From Erysipelotrichaceae bacterium (GTDB taxonomy: Bacteria > Bacillota_I > Bacilli_A > Erysipelotrichales > Erysipelotrichaceae), in NCBI GenBank assembly GCA_017473335.1, contig JAFULN010000005.1:1-64000 (forward strand): a DNA stretch of 64,000 nucleotides, given 5' to 3'. The stretch's first letter is position 1. The number at the start of each line of letters is the position of its first letter. This document shows positions 39,556 to 48,651 of the stretch, piece after piece. Both the position numbers and the translations under genes were made by a program. The notes beneath the pieces were generated by a model. The model was not told the DNA's origin. It saw only the letters and a program-made list of their open reading frames with translations, and did no database searches.

Positions 39556-40911
39556 ATGATGAGGGATATTGTACTGATTTTATCAGATCAGCACAGCGGA
39601 TGTGCTGTACAGAGTGAAAACCCTGCTGTTTATACGCCTTTTTTAGCTGAATTGGAATCAAATGCGCAAGTTTTTGAGTCGGCGTACTGCAATTGTCCAT
39701 TGTGTGTACCATCTAGAATGTCTTTTCTTAGCGGTAAAGCACCTCATGAACTTGAAATCTATGATAATGATACAGTGCTTTCTGGTGAAGTGCAGACGAT
39801 TGCTCATCAGATGAGTAGTGCTGGCTACCGTACTGTATTATGTGGAAGAATGCATTTTAAAGGTGAAGATCAGCTTCATGGATTTGAAGAGCGTTATGTT
39901 GGAGACATCACGACCCAATGGTGGGGACAGAAACGTACTGATTTGGGGGCTTTTCAAGGTACAATGCAGATGAAAGGCTGTTTAAATGATTATGGATATG
40001 GAAATTCACCAGTGCAAGAATATGATGAAGCAGTGTTTAAGAAAAGTTTAGAACTTCTTGAAGAAGATTCAGATCGCCCTTTGTTTCTTGTGATTGGATT
40101 TTATGGTCCTCACTTTCCATATTGTTCAAAAAAAGACACGTTTGATCGTGCTTATGAAAAAGTTTTGGATGTCAGTGATGCTTCATTGAATTGTGATGGA
40201 ATTTATTCTGACATGATTCAACATTTAGATGATGAAGGTCTGCGTCATATTCGCAGCGCTTATTATGGCTTGATTGAACAGTTAGATGGAATGCTGAAAG
40301 AAATTCATACATCTGTTCGCAAACATCATCAGGATGCACTTCTAATTTATACATCAGATCATGGAGATCAAATAGGTAAGCGTAAATTGTATGGCAAAAA
40401 AACATTATATGAAGAATCGATTCGAATTCCGCTTTTGATTGAAGATTTGAATAAAAAGCCTACACGCTATACACATGAAGTCTCTTTGCTGAATCTGCAT
40501 GCCACTGTTCTGGATGAAGCTAAAATAAACTCAATAGAGCAAACAGTTTATGAGATGAATAATCCGGTTTTAATTACTTCTTTGATTGAAAAAGATGGAA
40601 AAGAGCAGCTTGTTCAAAGTGTGATTCATCAAGGAATGAAACTAGTAAAAACAGATCAATTTCATCTATATTCATTAAAAAATGATCCAAATGAATTAAA
40701 AGATGTGATAGACGAATATCCACTGCTTGCCAAGCAGCTTGCTAGCCGTTTAGTGGATGATCAAACGATTTTAAGTCATCGACCAGAGTTAAAACAACAA
40801 ACTCAGAAAATGAAGGAATGGACAAAAATCAATCAGCCTGAAGACTGGATTCGATATCAGATTTCTCAGTCTGCCCAACAAAAACCAAGGAGGAACGGAA
40901 ATGAAGTATAA
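39556..40911 (+). CDS. Cytoplasmic Cys-type sulfatase
   Basis: 451-residue sulfatase (alkaline phosphatase superfamily). The maturation site is Cys50 in CVPSRMSFLSG, the Cys-type CxPSR motif converted to formylglycine; metal ligands include SDQHSG near the N-terminus and IYTSDHGDQIGKRKLYGKKT. There is no signal peptide: the protein starts MMRDIVLILSDQH, so it should act inside the cell on a sugar already imported. The cognate anaerobic maturase is encoded 6 kb downstream. RBS GAAAGGGG. The next gene overlaps its 3' end. The sulfated substrate is unknown. Confidence 0.92.
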   Translation: MMRDIVLILSDQHSGCAVQSENPAVYTPFLAELESNAQVFESAYCNCPLCVPSRMSFLSGKAPHELEIYDNDTVLSGEVQTIAHQMSSAGYRTVLCGRMHFKGEDQLHGFEERYVGDITTQWWGQKRTDLGAFQGTMQMKGCLNDYGYGNSPVQEYDEAVFKKSLELLEEDSDRPLFLVIGFYGPHFPYCSKKDTFDRAYEKVLDVSDASLNCDGIYSDMIQHLDDEGLRHIRSAYYGLIEQLDGMLKEIHTSVRKHHQDALLIYTSDHGDQIGKRKLYGKKTLYEESIRIPLLIEDLNKKPTRYTHEVSLLNLHATVLDEAKINSIEQTVYEMNNPVLITSLIEKDGKEQLVQSVIHQGMKLVKTDQFHLYSLKNDPNELKDVIDEYPLLAKQLASRLVDDQTILSHRPELKQQTQKMKEWTKINQPEDWIRYQISQSAQQKPRRNGNEV

Positions 40912-42439
40912 AGTATTATGGACCGACATGCACAGCAACCTGCATCACGAAAGAATTGAAGATCTGCCAAAATGGCTGAATCAAATTCGTCAGACAATGG
41001 ATTTCTGGCCTTTTGCCTATTACCCATACTATATGAGAAAAGATGAATCAGGTTTAGGCGTTGAAGACCGTTATCCTTTGGAAGCTATTGAAAAAGACTG
41101 GGAATATATTCGTTCAGTGACGCAAAAAGCCAATGATGAAGGCTTCCCTATGTTCATGGGTTATGAATGGCAGGGAGCTGGTAAAGATGGTGATCACAAT
41201 GTGTTCTTAAAAGATAACCAACAGAAAATGGAATATCCTTTGCGCTATGAAGAACTTGTTCAAGCGTACGAAGGCAAGGATGCCATTGGGATTCCTCACC
41301 ATTTGGCTTATCAGTTGGAACATCGTGGAAAAAACTGGCAAACTCACAACGATCAGTTTTCTCCTTTTGTTGAAATTTACTCATCACATGGATCAAGTGA
41401 AAATGACACAACTTGTATTGAAATGAATCGTCATGTTCATATGGGACCGCGCACTGGCATGACTTGTGTTGAACGAGGCTGGGAAATGGGCCATAAGTAT
41501 GGTGTTATCGCAGCAGGTGACAATCATAGCTGTCCGGGTGTCTATGGGTTTGGCTATACAGCAGTTTTAGCAGAGGATGCAACAAAAGAAGCAATTTGGG
41601 ATGCTTTTGTGAATCGTCGCGTCTATGGCGTTTCAAAAGATCGCATTGAGCTGGATTATACAGTAGATTCTTCTGTGATGGGATCAGAAATAGAGGCAAA
41701 AACCGATTCGAAATTGGATTTGAAGATCAAAGCTGCAAATGCGATTGACCGCATCGAAATCATCAAAGACAATCGTGTGATTGAAATGATTCCTCATACA
41801 TCAACATGGGAAAATCAAGAACTCACAGGGACAGTCCGTTTTAAATTCCAGTTAGAGCTGGGATGGGGACCAGACCGTAGAATCTTCCCTGATATTGAAA
41901 GCAGAAATTGGACAGGCTCATTAAAGACTCCTGGTAAACTACTTTCAATCGAAAAGTGCTGGAGTACATTTGGTCAGAATTTAACAAATGTAACAGAACA
42001 GTCATGTGATTTTGAAATGACAACATACAAAACCACTGCAACTGGAAAATGGATGGGGCCAAGCGCAATCACTACTGAAGGATTCATCTTTGAAATCGAG
42101 GATGATATTGACTCGCATGTTGTTTTGACAATTGATGGTAAAGAATATGTCATCTCAGTTCGTGATTTGATGTATTCAAGTCGTTTGTTCCCGCTTTTGG
42201 ATGAAGTGTCAGACTTATTAAAAGAACGTTTCAATTTTACTGAATTCTATCGTTCAGATTCATGGTGGCACAATTGTTATAAAATTAAAGTGCATCAGGC
42301 TGTCCCTGAAGCTGCTTATACGCGTCATATTGAAAGAATCATCGATACAACAGATTGCCATTCACTTCGAGTGCGTGTATGGCAGAAAAATGGTGGTGTT
42401 GCATGGTCAAGTCCAATTTTTGTAAAGAAGGAGCAATGA
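40901..42439 (+). CDS. Putative PHP-like metal-dependent hydrolase
   Basis: 512 residues. The N-terminal part has metal-ligand-like His/Asp clusters, WTDMHSNLHHERIEDL, GIPHHLAYQLEH, EIYSSHGSSE and GVIAAGDNHSCPGVYG, in the order seen in PHP/DUF3604-type proteins. The C-terminal 250 residues are beta-rich and unrecognised. No signal peptide. It overlaps the first sulfatase by 11 nt (RBS AGGAGGAACGGAA) and lies 1 nt before the second, so it is a core part of the sulfated-sugar operon. Catalysis is inferred; the substrate is unknown. Confidence 0.65.
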   Translation: MKYKVLWTDMHSNLHHERIEDLPKWLNQIRQTMDFWPFAYYPYYMRKDESGLGVEDRYPLEAIEKDWEYIRSVTQKANDEGFPMFMGYEWQGAGKDGDHNVFLKDNQQKMEYPLRYEELVQAYEGKDAIGIPHHLAYQLEHRGKNWQTHNDQFSPFVEIYSSHGSSENDTTCIEMNRHVHMGPRTGMTCVERGWEMGHKYGVIAAGDNHSCPGVYGFGYTAVLAEDATKEAIWDAFVNRRVYGVSKDRIELDYTVDSSVMGSEIEAKTDSKLDLKIKAANAIDRIEIIKDNRVIEMIPHTSTWENQELTGTVRFKFQLELGWGPDRRIFPDIESRNWTGSLKTPGKLLSIEKCWSTFGQNLTNVTEQSCDFEMTTYKTTATGKWMGPSAITTEGFIFEIEDDIDSHVVLTIDGKEYVISVRDLMYSSRLFPLLDEVSDLLKERFNFTEFYRSDSWWHNCYKIKVHQAVPEAAYTRHIERIIDTTDCHSLRVRVWQKNGGVAWSSPIFVKKEQ

Positions 42440-42440
42440 T

Positions 42441-43808
42441 ATGAATCTTGTTTATATCAATACACATGATACAGGGCGTATGATTAGTCCTTATGGTGTT
42501 ATGGTTCCTACTCCTCATCTGCAGAATTTGGCAGAAGATGGAACATTGTTTACCCAGGCTTTCTGCTGTGGGCCAACTTGTTCACCAAGCAGAGCAGCTA
42601 TGTTGACAGGGACGTATCCACATCAAAATGGAATGTACGGTCTAGCTCAAAGAGGCTTCTCATTACATCATCCAGATCAGCATCTGGCATCTTGGCTAAA
42701 ACAGCAGGGATATCAGACTGCCATCAGTGGCATTCAGCACGAAGTAGGATGGTACTTGGATCTGGATGAACAGGGACTGCATGATTTGGGATATGAAAAT
42801 ATCTTAACAACTTCATCTAAAGAATATGCAAAAGAGGATCTGCATGTGTGGGATCGTGCAAATGTACTAGAAGCAGTAAAATGGCTGGATCGTCGAGATC
42901 CAAACAAACCATTTATGTTAAGCTATGGCATGCATTCAACCCATCGCCCATATCCAATTCAAGTAGCAGACAACATTGATGAACGTTATGTAAAACCTGT
43001 TTTTGGTGGTGTTGGAGATCCTGCAGTACGCCATGATCAGGCTCAGTATATGACAACAGCTCAGTACGCAGATGAAAATGCACACATTTTGATTGAAGCA
43101 CTAAAAGAAAGAAATCTTCTGGATTCAACAGTGATTATGTATACAACAGACCATGGTCTGGCAAATCCATTTCACAAATGTACCTTATCGGATCGTGGAA
43201 TTGGGGTATCTTTGATTGTGCGTCATCCTGAAATGGGACATGGCGAAGTGTGTGATCATCTTGTTTCTCATTTGGATGTTTTCCCTACACTTTGTGATCT
43301 GCTCAATGTGAAAAAACCTGAATATTTAGAAGGTGTGTCTTTTGCAAAGACATTCAAAAATGCAGAACATGTGCATCGTGAAGAAGTATATGCAGAAGTG
43401 AACTTCCACACTTCCTATGAACCAATGCGATGTGTACGTACTTCAAGATATAAATATGTACATTATTTTGATGAATCATGGACATTCATGAATCTGTCCA
43501 ATATAGATGAATCAGCACCAAAAGATCAGCTAATGAAACATGGATTAAGAGATCGACATAAACCAATGGAAGCTCTTTATGATCTTATGTATGATCCTGA
43601 TGAAACATGCAACTTGATTGAAAATGAAGCTTTAAGTTCAATCAGAGAAGAATTAAAAAAGAAACTCTTTAATCATATGGAAAAGACAAATGATCCTCTA
43701 TTGAAAGGTCATTTTGAAATTCTTCCACATTACAAAGTCAACAACAAAGACTGTTTAATGGCTTCAAGTAAGAATCCAAATGATTATGATCCAAGAGGTA
43801 GAAAATAA
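42441..43808 (+). CDS. Cytoplasmic Cys-type sulfatase, second
   Basis: 455 residues. The maturation site is Cys47 in CCGPTCSPSRAAMLTGTYPH. Other sulfatase elements: YINTHDTGRMISPYG (metal ligand region), MYTTDHGLANPFHKCTL. It lacks a signal peptide, like the first sulfatase, but the two differ widely, suggesting different sulfate positions or substrates. The C-terminal subdomain (PMEALYDLMYDPDETCNLIE) is typical. Start and stop overlap or abut both neighbours. Confidence 0.92.
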   Translation: MNLVYINTHDTGRMISPYGVMVPTPHLQNLAEDGTLFTQAFCCGPTCSPSRAAMLTGTYPHQNGMYGLAQRGFSLHHPDQHLASWLKQQGYQTAISGIQHEVGWYLDLDEQGLHDLGYENILTTSSKEYAKEDLHVWDRANVLEAVKWLDRRDPNKPFMLSYGMHSTHRPYPIQVADNIDERYVKPVFGGVGDPAVRHDQAQYMTTAQYADENAHILIEALKERNLLDSTVIMYTTDHGLANPFHKCTLSDRGIGVSLIVRHPEMGHGEVCDHLVSHLDVFPTLCDLLNVKKPEYLEGVSFAKTFKNAEHVHREEVYAEVNFHTSYEPMRCVRTSRYKYVHYFDESWTFMNLSNIDESAPKDQLMKHGLRDRHKPMEALYDLMYDPDETCNLIENEALSSIREELKKKLFNHMEKTNDPLLKGHFEILPHYKVNNKDCLMASSKNPNDYDPRGRK

Positions 43809-45214
43809 TGTTAATTCAATATTCAGACTATGTGAAAAACATTTTGAATCAAGTGATTCAAAATCAGATTCCAAAACTTCCTTCGATTGCAGACGTTATC
43901 CTTGATCGTGTCGCAAAGGGAGGTAAGTTCAGAATTTTTGCTTCTGGACACAGTCACATCATTACAGAAGAAATGATGAAACAGACTGGAGGATTTCAAT
44001 TTCCTCAGCCATACAATCCAGAAGATTTATTCGGTCATCCATTGAAGTCTGGATATATTGAAAGAAATGCTGAATTTGGCGAAGTGTTTTACCGTGCCAT
44101 GGGACTAGAAAAAGGGGATGTGCTTTGGTTGATTTCCAATTCTGGTACCAATGGAGTGGTGGTTGAACTAGCGAAACTATCACAGGAAAATGATATTTAT
44201 TTGGTTGCACAAACCAATATGAATCAAACTCTGAAAGTAACAGCGCGTCATCCATCGAAAAAGAAGATGTATGAGTATGCAAATGCAGTGATTGACAACT
44301 GTGGAAATGACGGAGATGCGGCATTTGAAACAGTAGGTCAAAAGCGTCAAGGACCAACATCCAACATTATAGGAACTTTTATCTTTCAGGCATTGAATGT
44401 CTGTTTTGCAGCGATTTTAGAATCAAGTGGATGCAGAGAAGAAGACCTCCATAATGGAAACTACCTTGAGAAAAAACAAATTAATATTCAACAGATTCAG
44501 TATCATTTGGATGCCTATATTAAGCGGTACTTTGATGTATTTGATGAAGTTGTCAAAAAAGAACTAACGAATATTGAACAGGCAGCTTCTTGTTCTGTTC
44601 AATCTATTCTTGAAAACAAACGTAATTTTATGTTTGGGATGGCACATGATCACAGTTTAGTGGAAGAGATTCATGCTCGTGCAGGAACAATCATGTGCAA
44701 CAAATCCATGGTAATGCAGAACACTGAAATTCAGTTTTATGAAAGTGTAGAAAAGGCACACATGTACGCATCTATCGCAAAATATGGTGAAGCTGTTCTC
44801 TATAGTGTAGAACCACAAGAGAATGACACATTCTTTTTAGTGAGTCAATCTGCTAGTGAATTGGCTTTAGTCCGAATGATTCAAGTGCTAAAAGAAAAGG
44901 GATGTAAAGTCATTTTGCATACCAATAAAAAAGCTGCACAGGCTTTAAATTCTACTGTATTAAATGATGTTGATGTTTTGATGGACAATCACGGCCCTTC
45001 TACTCAATTGATGTTGAATGTGGGAGATTATGCTGTAGGTTATCCAGCAACATCTATTGGTTGTTTTATTAATCAGTGCTACATTATTTCCATGACCAAA
45101 CAGCTGTATGAACATGGAATTGATATGCCAACTCGTATCAGCATCAATACAGATAAAGGGTTTGCTTACACTGAAAATTTAAACCGCAAGTATTTTAATG
45201 ATACACTTATATAG
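43808..45214 (+). CDS. Tandem SIS-domain sugar isomerase-like protein
   Basis: 468 residues made of two SIS halves. The first (about 1-245) matches sugar-phosphate SIS proteins: FRIFASGHSHIITEEMMKQT and DVLWLISNSGTNGVVVELAK. The second (about 260-460) has FMFGMAHDHSLVEEIHARAG and TFFLVSQSASELALVRMIQV, diverged from the first. SIS domains bind phosphosugars in isomerases, deaminases and AgaS-type enzymes. Family members are usually about 245 residues, so this is a duplication or fusion. A role in processing the imported phosphosugar is inferred from the operon. Confidence 0.82.
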   Translation: MLIQYSDYVKNILNQVIQNQIPKLPSIADVILDRVAKGGKFRIFASGHSHIITEEMMKQTGGFQFPQPYNPEDLFGHPLKSGYIERNAEFGEVFYRAMGLEKGDVLWLISNSGTNGVVVELAKLSQENDIYLVAQTNMNQTLKVTARHPSKKKMYEYANAVIDNCGNDGDAAFETVGQKRQGPTSNIIGTFIFQALNVCFAAILESSGCREEDLHNGNYLEKKQINIQQIQYHLDAYIKRYFDVFDEVVKKELTNIEQAASCSVQSILENKRNFMFGMAHDHSLVEEIHARAGTIMCNKSMVMQNTEIQFYESVEKAHMYASIAKYGEAVLYSVEPQENDTFFLVSQSASELALVRMIQVLKEKGCKVILHTNKKAAQALNSTVLNDVDVLMDNHGPSTQLMLNVGDYAVGYPATSIGCFINQCYIISMTKQLYEHGIDMPTRISINTDKGFAYTENLNRKYFNDTLI

Positions 45215-45239
45215 ATAGATGACTTCTATCTATTTTTTC
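45211..45239 (+). terminator. Terminator after the tandem SIS gene
   Basis: ATAGATAG-ATGACT-TCTATCTAT followed by TTTTTCTATC, starting at the stop codon. The next gene follows within 45 nt, so readthrough or a separate promoter is expected. Confidence 0.75.
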
Positions 45240-45256
45240 TATCAAGGAGGATCAAT

Positions 45257-46243
45257 ATGAAATTGGGGATATGTGGAACAGGGCAAATCAGTGAACAACT
45301 GATGCGCAATGCAGCAAAAATCAAAGATATACAAGTTGTTTCAGTGATGCATAGAGAAATGGAAAAGGCAAAAAGATTTGCGCATGAAACAAACATACCC
45401 TTTGCGTTTGATTCAATGAAAGATTTTTTAAACAGTGATATCGACACTGTTTATGTTGGCCTTCCCAATTCTCTTCATTTTGAGGTGGCAGAAGCGTGCA
45501 TTCGTGCTAACAAACATGTTTTGGTTGAGAAACCTTTTACTTCCAATCTCAATGAGCTTAATCAATTGATTCGACTTGCGAATCAGCACAAAGTGCTGCT
45601 GTTGGAAGTCAATCGTGTTGTTTATCTTCCCAATATAAAATGGATAAAACAAAACCTGTCTTTTTTAGGCCCTTTAAAGCAAGCAGAGTTTTCCTACTGT
45701 AAACGCTCTAGAAAATACAATGATTATGAAAATGGACTTCGACCTAATGTGTTTACTCCCGAATATTCTGGTGGTGCGCTTATGGATTTAGGTGTTTATG
45801 GGCTTCATTTGGCTTGTGAGCTGTTTGGAATGCCTAAAACCTTGACTTATCGCTGCGAAAAGTTAGAAACCGGTGTGGATGCAGAGGGGATTTTAACATT
45901 GGATTATGGAGAGTGGAGAGTACTCATTCATCAAAGTAAAGTGACAAATGGAGATGTGAATGTTAAAATTCAAGGAGAACAGGCAGTGATGGCGTTTGAC
46001 TATGCTCCATCCATTTTAAAACAAGGAAAACTGATGATTGAATCAGAAATAAAAGAATCTGACGTTCATGAAGAGGAGAACTTTTATTATTTCTTAAAGA
46101 AAGCCTGTGAAATCATTGATACAAATGATAGACAAGAAGTACAGCGCCTGATGCAAAAATCCATTCAGATTATGACTCTTTTGGATGAGGCGAGAGCTCA
46201 GTGCGGAATTGTCTTTTCTCAAGATATGGAGGTCCATTCATGA
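45257..46243 (+). CDS. Gfo/Idh/MocA family oxidoreductase
   Basis: 328-residue NAD(P)-dependent sugar oxidoreductase: Rossmann domain with LGICGTGQISEQLMRNA, then VYVGLPNSLHFEVAEACI and the EKP motif in KHVLVEKPFTSN, followed by the beta-sheet substrate domain (GGALMDLGVYGLHLACELFG). Members oxidise or epimerise sugars and inositols. RBS AAGGAGGATCAAT. Its stop overlaps the maturase start. Substrate unknown; the position suggests work on the desulfated sugar. Confidence 0.9.
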   Translation: MKLGICGTGQISEQLMRNAAKIKDIQVVSVMHREMEKAKRFAHETNIPFAFDSMKDFLNSDIDTVYVGLPNSLHFEVAEACIRANKHVLVEKPFTSNLNELNQLIRLANQHKVLLLEVNRVVYLPNIKWIKQNLSFLGPLKQAEFSYCKRSRKYNDYENGLRPNVFTPEYSGGALMDLGVYGLHLACELFGMPKTLTYRCEKLETGVDAEGILTLDYGEWRVLIHQSKVTNGDVNVKIQGEQAVMAFDYAPSILKQGKLMIESEIKESDVHEEENFYYFLKKACEIIDTNDRQEVQRLMQKSIQIMTLLDEARAQCGIVFSQDMEVHS

Positions 46244-47340
46244 AGTATTTTTCCATGTTGATCAAACCTGCAAGTTCACTCTGTAACATGAAATGCAGTT
46301 ATTGTTTCTATGCAGATGTATCTGATCATCGTGAAGTGAAGACACACGGTATTATGGATCAAAAGACAATGCGAGAACTCATTGAAAAGACATTGTATGC
46401 TTTTGATGAAGAAGTGATGATCACTTATGCCTTTCAGGGTGGTGAGCCAACTTTGGCAGGACTTGAGTTCTTTGAACAGTTTGTTGAATGTGTGAATTCA
46501 ATGAAAAAAGAAATTCATCATGTTTCTTATTCACTCCAGACTAATGGGCTTCTTTTGGATGATGCATGGATTGCCTTTCTAAAGAAGTATGAGTTTTTAG
46601 TCGGTGTCTCTTTGGATGGGATGATTGAGCATCATGATGATCTTAGAAAAGATGCGCAGAACAAGCCTACCTATGAACGCATTATGAAAAATATACGTAA
46701 GTTAAAAGAGGAAGAGGTTCAGTTTAATGTGTTGACAGTACTGACACATTCGCTTTCCAAAAAGGCGAAACAGTTGTATGCCTTTTATAAAAAAAATCAA
46801 CTGAATTATGTACAGTTGATACCATGTCTTCCTTCACTTGATTTCAAAGATAATCCTTTTGCATTAAAACCACATGATTTTGCACATTTTTATGATGAGT
46901 TTTTTTCTCTTTGGTACAAAGACTGGAAAAAGAATGAAGTTATGAGTGTCACTCTTTTTGATAATCTGATTCCGATGTTTGCAGGAATTCCTCCGCAGCA
47001 GTGCGGATATCTTGGCTTTTGTAGCATGCAGTTTGTGACAGAAAGCGATGGATCTGTATATCCATGTGACTTTTATGTGTTGGATGAGCATTGTCTTGGA
47101 AACATCAAAACACATTCCATCAAAGAACTCGCAACATCAGTAGTTTTAAAATCATTTCTTTCTGAAAAGCGAAATCGAACAAGGGCATGTTTATCCTGCC
47201 GCTATGAAGGAATCTGTCATGGACAATGTAAGCGTATGAGTGTTTGCTATTATGATGAGACATATTGCGGATTAAAAGAATTCATGACAAAACATGAAAA
47301 GGCGATGTTGGAAGTTGCATCTTCCATTCAAAGGAGATAG
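46240..47340 (+). CDS. Anaerobic sulfatase-maturating enzyme (radical SAM)
   Basis: 366-residue radical SAM enzyme that oxidises the sulfatase Cys to formylglycine without oxygen. The SAM cluster is Cys15-X3-Cys19-X2-Cys22 (SLCNMKCSYCFYADV). The C-terminal SPASM-type Cys set for two more clusters includes CGYLGFC, GSVYPCDFYVLDEHCLGNI and RACLSCRYEGICHGQCKR. Length is typical. The start overlaps the preceding stop and follows GGAGGTCC; a 13-codon upstream extension is unlikely. Both Cys-type sulfatases of this operon are its expected clients. Confidence 0.94.
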   Translation: MKYFSMLIKPASSLCNMKCSYCFYADVSDHREVKTHGIMDQKTMRELIEKTLYAFDEEVMITYAFQGGEPTLAGLEFFEQFVECVNSMKKEIHHVSYSLQTNGLLLDDAWIAFLKKYEFLVGVSLDGMIEHHDDLRKDAQNKPTYERIMKNIRKLKEEEVQFNVLTVLTHSLSKKAKQLYAFYKKNQLNYVQLIPCLPSLDFKDNPFALKPHDFAHFYDEFFSLWYKDWKKNEVMSVTLFDNLIPMFAGIPPQQCGYLGFCSMQFVTESDGSVYPCDFYVLDEHCLGNIKTHSIKELATSVVLKSFLSEKRNRTRACLSCRYEGICHGQCKRMSVCYYDETYCGLKEFMTKHEKAMLEVASSIQRR

Positions 47341-47341
47341 T

Positions 47342-48115
47342 ATGATTGTATTTTATATTTTGGTTGTTTTAGCGGCAACTGTGCTAGGAGCCTCAGTTGG
47401 ACTTGGTGGTGGAGTTATCATCAAACCATTTTTTGATTTGATTGGACTTCATGATACAGCGACAATTGGAGTGTATTCCTCTATGGCAGTATTTACTATG
47501 TCGGTTGTCTCTATCTATAAACAATTTAAAAACAAAGCGAAGTTTGAGCTTTCAATTGTGCTTCCACTTGCGTTTGGGTCTATTTTTGGAGGTGTGAGTG
47601 GAGATGTGCTGTTTGGTTATGTACATCAAATGTTAAATGAAATGACCAAAGTGGTTCAAAATGGAATGCTAGCCATTGTATTAACTGTCATTTTGATTTA
47701 TACCCTGAAAAAGAATCGGGTGAAGACGCTAAAGCTGACTTCACCTGTGGTAGTTTTGTTGATTGGATTTCTATTAGGCAATATCTCTGTCTTTTTAGGG
47801 ATTGGCGGTGGCCCTTTAAATCTGGCAGTGCTTTCTTTCTTTTTCTCATTTACATCCAAAGAAAGTGTGGTGTTGTCAATCACCATCATCTTCTTTTCTC
47901 AATTGTCGAAACTGGGATCGGTATTCCTTAAAAATCAGTTTCTAATTTATGATTTAAGTCCAGTTCCGTTCATTTTGATTACTGCAATTGCGGGAGGAAT
48001 GATTGGCAGTACACTCAATAAAAAACTGAATAATCTTCAAATTGATATGTTGTATATTGGAACACTGATTTTGTTGATTGGATTATCACTATTCAATATT
48101 GTTCGTGCAATATAA
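47342..48115 (+). CDS. TauE/SafE family sulfite/sulfate-type anion exporter
   Basis: 257-residue membrane protein with about eight helices. The duplicated family motif appears as GASVGLGGGVIIKPF near the N-terminus and GNISVFLGIGGGPLNLAVLS in the second half. RBS AAAGGAGATAGT, 1 nt after the maturase stop. TauE/SafE proteins export sulfite, sulfoacetate or related anions. At the end of an operon with two cytoplasmic sulfatases, the likely job is to expel the sulfate released inside the cell. That specificity is inference. Confidence 0.87.
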   Translation: MIVFYILVVLAATVLGASVGLGGGVIIKPFFDLIGLHDTATIGVYSSMAVFTMSVVSIYKQFKNKAKFELSIVLPLAFGSIFGGVSGDVLFGYVHQMLNEMTKVVQNGMLAIVLTVILIYTLKKNRVKTLKLTSPVVVLLIGFLLGNISVFLGIGGGPLNLAVLSFFFSFTSKESVVLSITIIFFSQLSKLGSVFLKNQFLIYDLSPVPFILITAIAGGMIGSTLNKKLNNLQIDMLYIGTLILLIGLSLFNIVRAI

Positions 48116-48118
48116 AAA

Positions 48119-48156
48119 GGCTGTGACACCTAGAGAATTCACATTTTCTCTATTTG
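48119..48156. repeat. Partial copy of the GGCTGTGAC palindromic repeat
   Basis: 38 nt identical to the reverse complement of 36867-36904. The right arm (TCACAGCC) needed for the hairpin is missing; the sequence changes abruptly to GAGAGAGAACTCTCC. It marks the boundary between the TauE gene and a decayed gene. Confidence 0.85.
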
Positions 48157-48178
48157 GAGAGAGAACTCTCCTTTTGCA

Positions 48179-48543
48179 ATGGTGGTTACTGATATGGAGC
48201 ATAAGGGACTTAGCGAGAAAACAATCAGAAACATTTTCAGAATGTAGAATTGTATGTGGAATTCTTGAATTTTCATCATGATGCTGAAATTGAGCATGGC
48301 GTTGAATATACATACTTAGCTGATTTTTTTGGCTACTATTTTATTCGCAAATGCATGTGGTCAACTCCTGCTACTTTGAAATCAACAGCAGCAAGTATTA
48401 AGAAATTCTATAAGTGTATGGCTGAACATCAAGTGATTGATGAAGAAAGCTATAAAGAACTTCTATCCATCATGAAAGACTTTGATCCTGAGTGGATGGA
48501 AGAATGTGATGACTATAATAAAGGAAATGCATATTATTTCTAA
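48179..48543 (+). pseudogene. Frameshifted, 5'-truncated gene remnant
   Basis: Two overlapping frames join into one sensible protein if one A is added in the run at about 48227-48231: MVVTDMEHKGLSEKTIR continues as KHFQNVELYVEFLNF and onward through YLADFFGYYFIRKCMWSTPA to a tail rich in acidic and aromatic residues. The joined product is about 120 residues and helical. Its 5' side is occupied by the partial palindromic repeat, so the N-terminus is probably lost. I recall similar conserved hypothetical proteins of bacteria and archaea but cannot name a function. A separately translated 96-residue product is the alternative. Confidence 0.6.
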
Positions 48544-48566
48544 AGGGCGATGCCCTTTTTTCAATT
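48543..48566 (+). terminator. Terminator after the gene remnant
   Basis: AAGGGC-GAT-GCCCTT followed by TTTTCAATTTTT. Confidence 0.8.
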
Positions 48567-48651
48567 TTTGGATGATTATTAATCTGTTTTATGAAAAAGA
48601 AAAATTCGTTTGATTCTCTATAATAAAATTAGAAAGATTGAGGATTCAAAA

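Noticed and set aside
48119-48156. Intact insertion sequence
   Set aside because: No transposase frame or paired terminal repeats enclosing one are present; only a repeat fragment and a decayed gene remain.
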